DNA of 64,000 nucleotides from Streptomyces sp. ISL-66. Its GTDB lineage: Bacteria; Actinomycetota; Actinomycetes; Streptomycetales; Streptomycetaceae. The position numbers and the translations under genes are program-made. Below the pieces are notes generated by a model. It had not been told where the DNA came from. It did no database searches and saw nothing but the letters and a program-made list of their open reading frames with translations. The stretch's first letter is position 1, and the number at the start of each line of letters is the position of its first letter. Location of the stretch: positions 27,456-91,455 of the forward strand of contig NZ_JAGGOW010000009.1 of NCBI RefSeq assembly GCF_018614135.1, given 5' to 3'. Shown here in pieces: positions 60,698 through 64,000 of the stretch.

Positions 60698-61411
60698 CTA
60701 GACGGGCCGGACCGACAGGGCGGTGAGGCCGCCGGGGCGGCGCGTGGCGATCGACCCGTACGGGGTGCGCAGCCGCAGCCAGCCCCCGGCCGCGAGCAGC
60801 GCCACCGGGTCGGTGGCTCCGGGCGGGGTGGGAGCGGCGGGCACGGTGGACCGTACCGGCCGCAGGAAGCCCAGGGACTGCGCGGCGTGGACGGCGCGCA
60901 GCGGAAGGTCGGTGTCCCCCAGCGTGCGGGACCAGATCTCGCGGCCGATGCGGTCGCGCTCGGAGCGGGTCCGGTGCTGCGGGGGCAGGGCCTCGTCGCG
61001 GGCCCGGAATTCGACGACGGAGGCGGCGAGTGCCGCCCGTATCGCCTCGGGGCCGGGCAGCCCGGGCACCGGGGTCCAGCCGCCGCGGGGCGGGAGCACT
61101 CCGGCCCAGGGCGGTCCGGTGACGGCCGCGGGCACGACGGCGCCCGCCCGGTCGCCCTCGTCCACGGACTCCAGCAGCTCGCCGGCCGAGACGGTGAGGT
61201 CCAGCGGCACGGCGGCCGCTCCGGCGAGCCTGACGGTGCGGATGGCCAGCACGTCGAAGGACGGGGGCCGTCCGAAGACGGCGAGCGCGCCGCCGCCGGC
61301 CCGCGCTTGCAGGCGGACGGCGGCGGCGCGGTCGTAGTGCACCAGCCGGCCCAGGAAGGCGGCGAGGTCCGCCGCCTCCCCGGAATCGGCGAAGTGCAGC
61401 TGCTCGTTCAT
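60698..61411 (-). CDS. Conserved actinomycete protein of unknown function
   Basis: A 237-residue soluble protein that I cannot assign to a function. It begins MNEQLHFADSGEAADLAAFL and has HYDRAAAVRLQARAGG, a GxWTPVPGLPGPEAIRAAL segment, a basic stretch (PPQHRTRSERDRIGREIW) and LLAAGGWLRLRTPYGSIA. No membrane helix, signal or known catalytic motif is visible. Its start overlaps the stop of the thioesterase gene (ATGA, 61408-61411), so the two are translationally coupled and may act together. Confidence 0.8.
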   Translation of the reverse strand: MNEQLHFADSGEAADLAAFLGRLVHYDRAAAVRLQARAGGGALAVFGRPPSFDVLAIRTVRLAGAAAVPLDLTVSAGELLESVDEGDRAGAVVPAAVTGPPWAGVLPPRGGWTPVPGLPGPEAIRAALAASVVEFRARDEALPPQHRTRSERDRIGREIWSRTLGDTDLPLRAVHAAQSLGFLRPVRSTVPAAPTPPGATDPVALLAAGGWLRLRTPYGSIATRRPGGLTALSVRPV

Positions 61412-61869
61412 GCCGCGATGCCTCCGGCAGTGGCGCCGGACTGCGGCTCGTCCAGGTACTCCTGGAGGAAGAGCTTCTCCTCGGCCGTGATGCGGCGGGG
61501 CCGCCCCTCGGCGAGGTTGTAGGGCACGACCACGGTCTCGGCGCGCACGTAGACCGTTTCGGGCGCGTCCTCGGTCGCCTCGTCCTTGACCTCGTAGCGG
61601 ATGGTCAGGGAAGCGGCGCCTATCCGGGTCACCCAGGATTCGATGAGGACCGGCTCGTGGCGGTGCACGAGGGGCAGCTTGTAGTCGATCTCGTGGCGGG
61701 CCACGACGGAGCCGCCCGTGAAGGACTCACTGCCCTCCCCCGGCGCGAGGCGGAACATGAAGTCGATCCGTGCCTCCTCCAGATAGCGGAGGAAGACCAC
61801 GTTGTTGACGTGCCCGAAGGCATCCATGTCCGCCCAGCGCAGGGGGCACCGGTAGTGGTGTCTGGCCAT
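61408..61869 (-). CDS. Hotdog-fold acyl-CoA thioesterase (4HBT family)
   Basis: A 153-residue thioesterase. The catalytic motif is RWADMDAFGHVNNVVFLRYLEEARIDF, given in parts: the Asp in RWADMDAFGHVNN is the nucleophile or base, and EEARIDF is the following helix. It hydrolyses acyl-CoA; chain preference is not readable. The gene lies 18 bases downstream of ettA and overlaps the unknown gene that follows, forming a three-gene minus-strand set. Confidence 0.88.
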   Translation of the reverse strand: MARHHYRCPLRWADMDAFGHVNNVVFLRYLEEARIDFMFRLAPGEGSESFTGGSVVARHEIDYKLPLVHRHEPVLIESWVTRIGAASLTIRYEVKDEATEDAPETVYVRAETVVVPYNLAEGRPRRITAEEKLFLQEYLDEPQSGATAGGIAA

Positions 61870-61887
61870 GGTCTGTGACCTCAGCCC

Positions 61888-63552
<1,665 letters not shown>

Positions 63553-63924
63553 GAGAAACCGTCCGGCAGATCGATGGGTGGGCAGATACACCCCATCTTG
63601 CCTGACGTCCACCCCACGGGGGAAACCCGTTAGGGGCCGGGGCGGCGCTGCGCACGTCCGGACGAGGCCCCGGAGGCCTTGTGCCGCACGGCAGGATGCC
63701 GCTGCCGAGGCGACGGCGGGGGGCTGGAGCCCGGCTCGCGGATCCCGCTCCATGGACTCCCGGGTACCGGCTTCAGGGACTCCCGGCTGCGGGTCCCCGG
63801 CCCGCCGGTCCCCGGGCTCCCGGGTCAGGCGCCCGGCGCGCCCAGGTCCAGCGCCCGGCGCGCCCAGGTCCGGCGCCCGGCGCGCCCGGGTCCGGCTCCG
63901 GGTACTCCCGGGTCCGGGGAGGTG
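63553..63924. other. Intergenic region upstream of ettA
   Basis: No gene is supported in these 372 bases. The part next to ettA should hold its promoter; CTTGCCTGACG near 63597 and the AT-richer stretch around 63560-63600 are candidates only. The distal part is low-complexity GGGTCCCGG/CCCGGGCTCC DNA with the repeat listed below. Confidence 0.5.
63829..63893. repeat. 22-bp tandem repeat, three copies
   Basis: Units at 63829, 63851 and 63873 begin GCGCCCGGCGCGCCC and end GGTCC; the third differs at one base. Further decayed copies continue to about 63915. The repeat lies just beyond the stop of the partial gene at the window edge. Confidence 0.7.
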
Positions 63925-64000
63925 TCAGAGGCGCGGGCGGTACACCGCCAGGGCGTCCGGGAGCTCCTCCAGCACGAGGGCGGCCGGGGCCTGCGCGTAT
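63925..64000 (-). CDS. C-terminal end of a gene running out of the window
   Basis: Twenty-five codons are open from the window edge to a TGA at 63927-63925. The visible tail reads APAALVLEELPDALAVYRPR then Leu-stop, which looks like ordinary protein rather than a composition artefact. Too little is present to name a family. It would be transcribed toward ettA, with a 372-base gap between. Confidence 0.45.
   Translation of the reverse strand, partial: YAQAPAALVLEELPDALAVYRPRL

Overview
The window is about 72% G+C. Its genes have strong third-position G/C bias, frequent GTG starts preceded by GGAGG-type ribosome binding sites, long perfect-stem terminators without T-runs, and actinomycete protein families (mycothiol-linked oxidoreductase, mycobacterial-type RpiB, Eis-type acetyltransferase, PknG-like kinase, Csn sugar uptake). 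This points to a Streptomyces chromosome, core region. From memory, the order (Nei/Fpg, rpiB, amino acid permease, sodF, pepN, S8 protease, asd, pepN, malQ, csnR-K, PknG-like cluster) resembles the S. coelicolor core around SCO2626-SCO2670; that comparison was not computed.

Layout. 1-6.4 kb: 3' end of a DUF4232 secreted protein, an ABC exporter pair (FtsX-type permease plus ATPase), a roughly 600-bp non-coding minisatellite, and a membrane-anchored SpoIIE/PP2C phosphatase. 6.5-13.2 kb: Eis-type acetyltransferase, Nei/Fpg glycosylase, rpiB, two AAT-family amino acid permeases flanking bioY. 13.3-27 kb: sodF with a Nur-like nickel operator, an Rv2466c-like oxidoreductase lacking the second active-site cysteine, two paralogous aminopeptidase N genes, a restriction-endonuclease-fold protein, a large secreted S8 protease, asd and a MazEF-type module. 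27-32.4 kb: a secreted endonuclease/phosphatase with FG-GAP repeats, two EamA exporters, a LysR regulator and a MarR regulator with a perfect 26-bp palindromic operator. 32.4-40.7 kb: small membrane protein, malQ with a small repeat-containing protein just upstream, a secreted GH84-like hexosaminidase, REP-like repeats, an HNH endonuclease and an MscS channel.

40.9-47.8 kb is the csnR-E-F-G-H-K operon for uptake and breakdown of glucosamine oligosaccharides: ROK repressor with an operator, ABC transporter, GH4 glycosidase and sugar kinase.

48.0-59.0 kb is the most interesting part: seven co-directional, tightly coupled genes. A GlnX-like membrane protein, a GlnH-like amino-acid-binding protein, an unrecognised helical protein and a PknG-like kinase are followed by a PP2C phosphatase, a von Willebrand A protein and an FHA protein. 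This joins the mycobacterial amino-acid-sensing GlnX-GlnH-PknG set to a kinase/phosphatase/VWA/FHA signalling set. The kinase, phosphatase and FHA protein each carry two zinc ribbons. 59-64 kb: PCMT-fold methyltransferase, truncated haemoglobin, an unknown protein coupled to a hotdog thioesterase, the ABC-F factor ettA, and the tail of one more gene.

No rRNA, tRNA, CRISPR, insertion sequence or prophage was seen.
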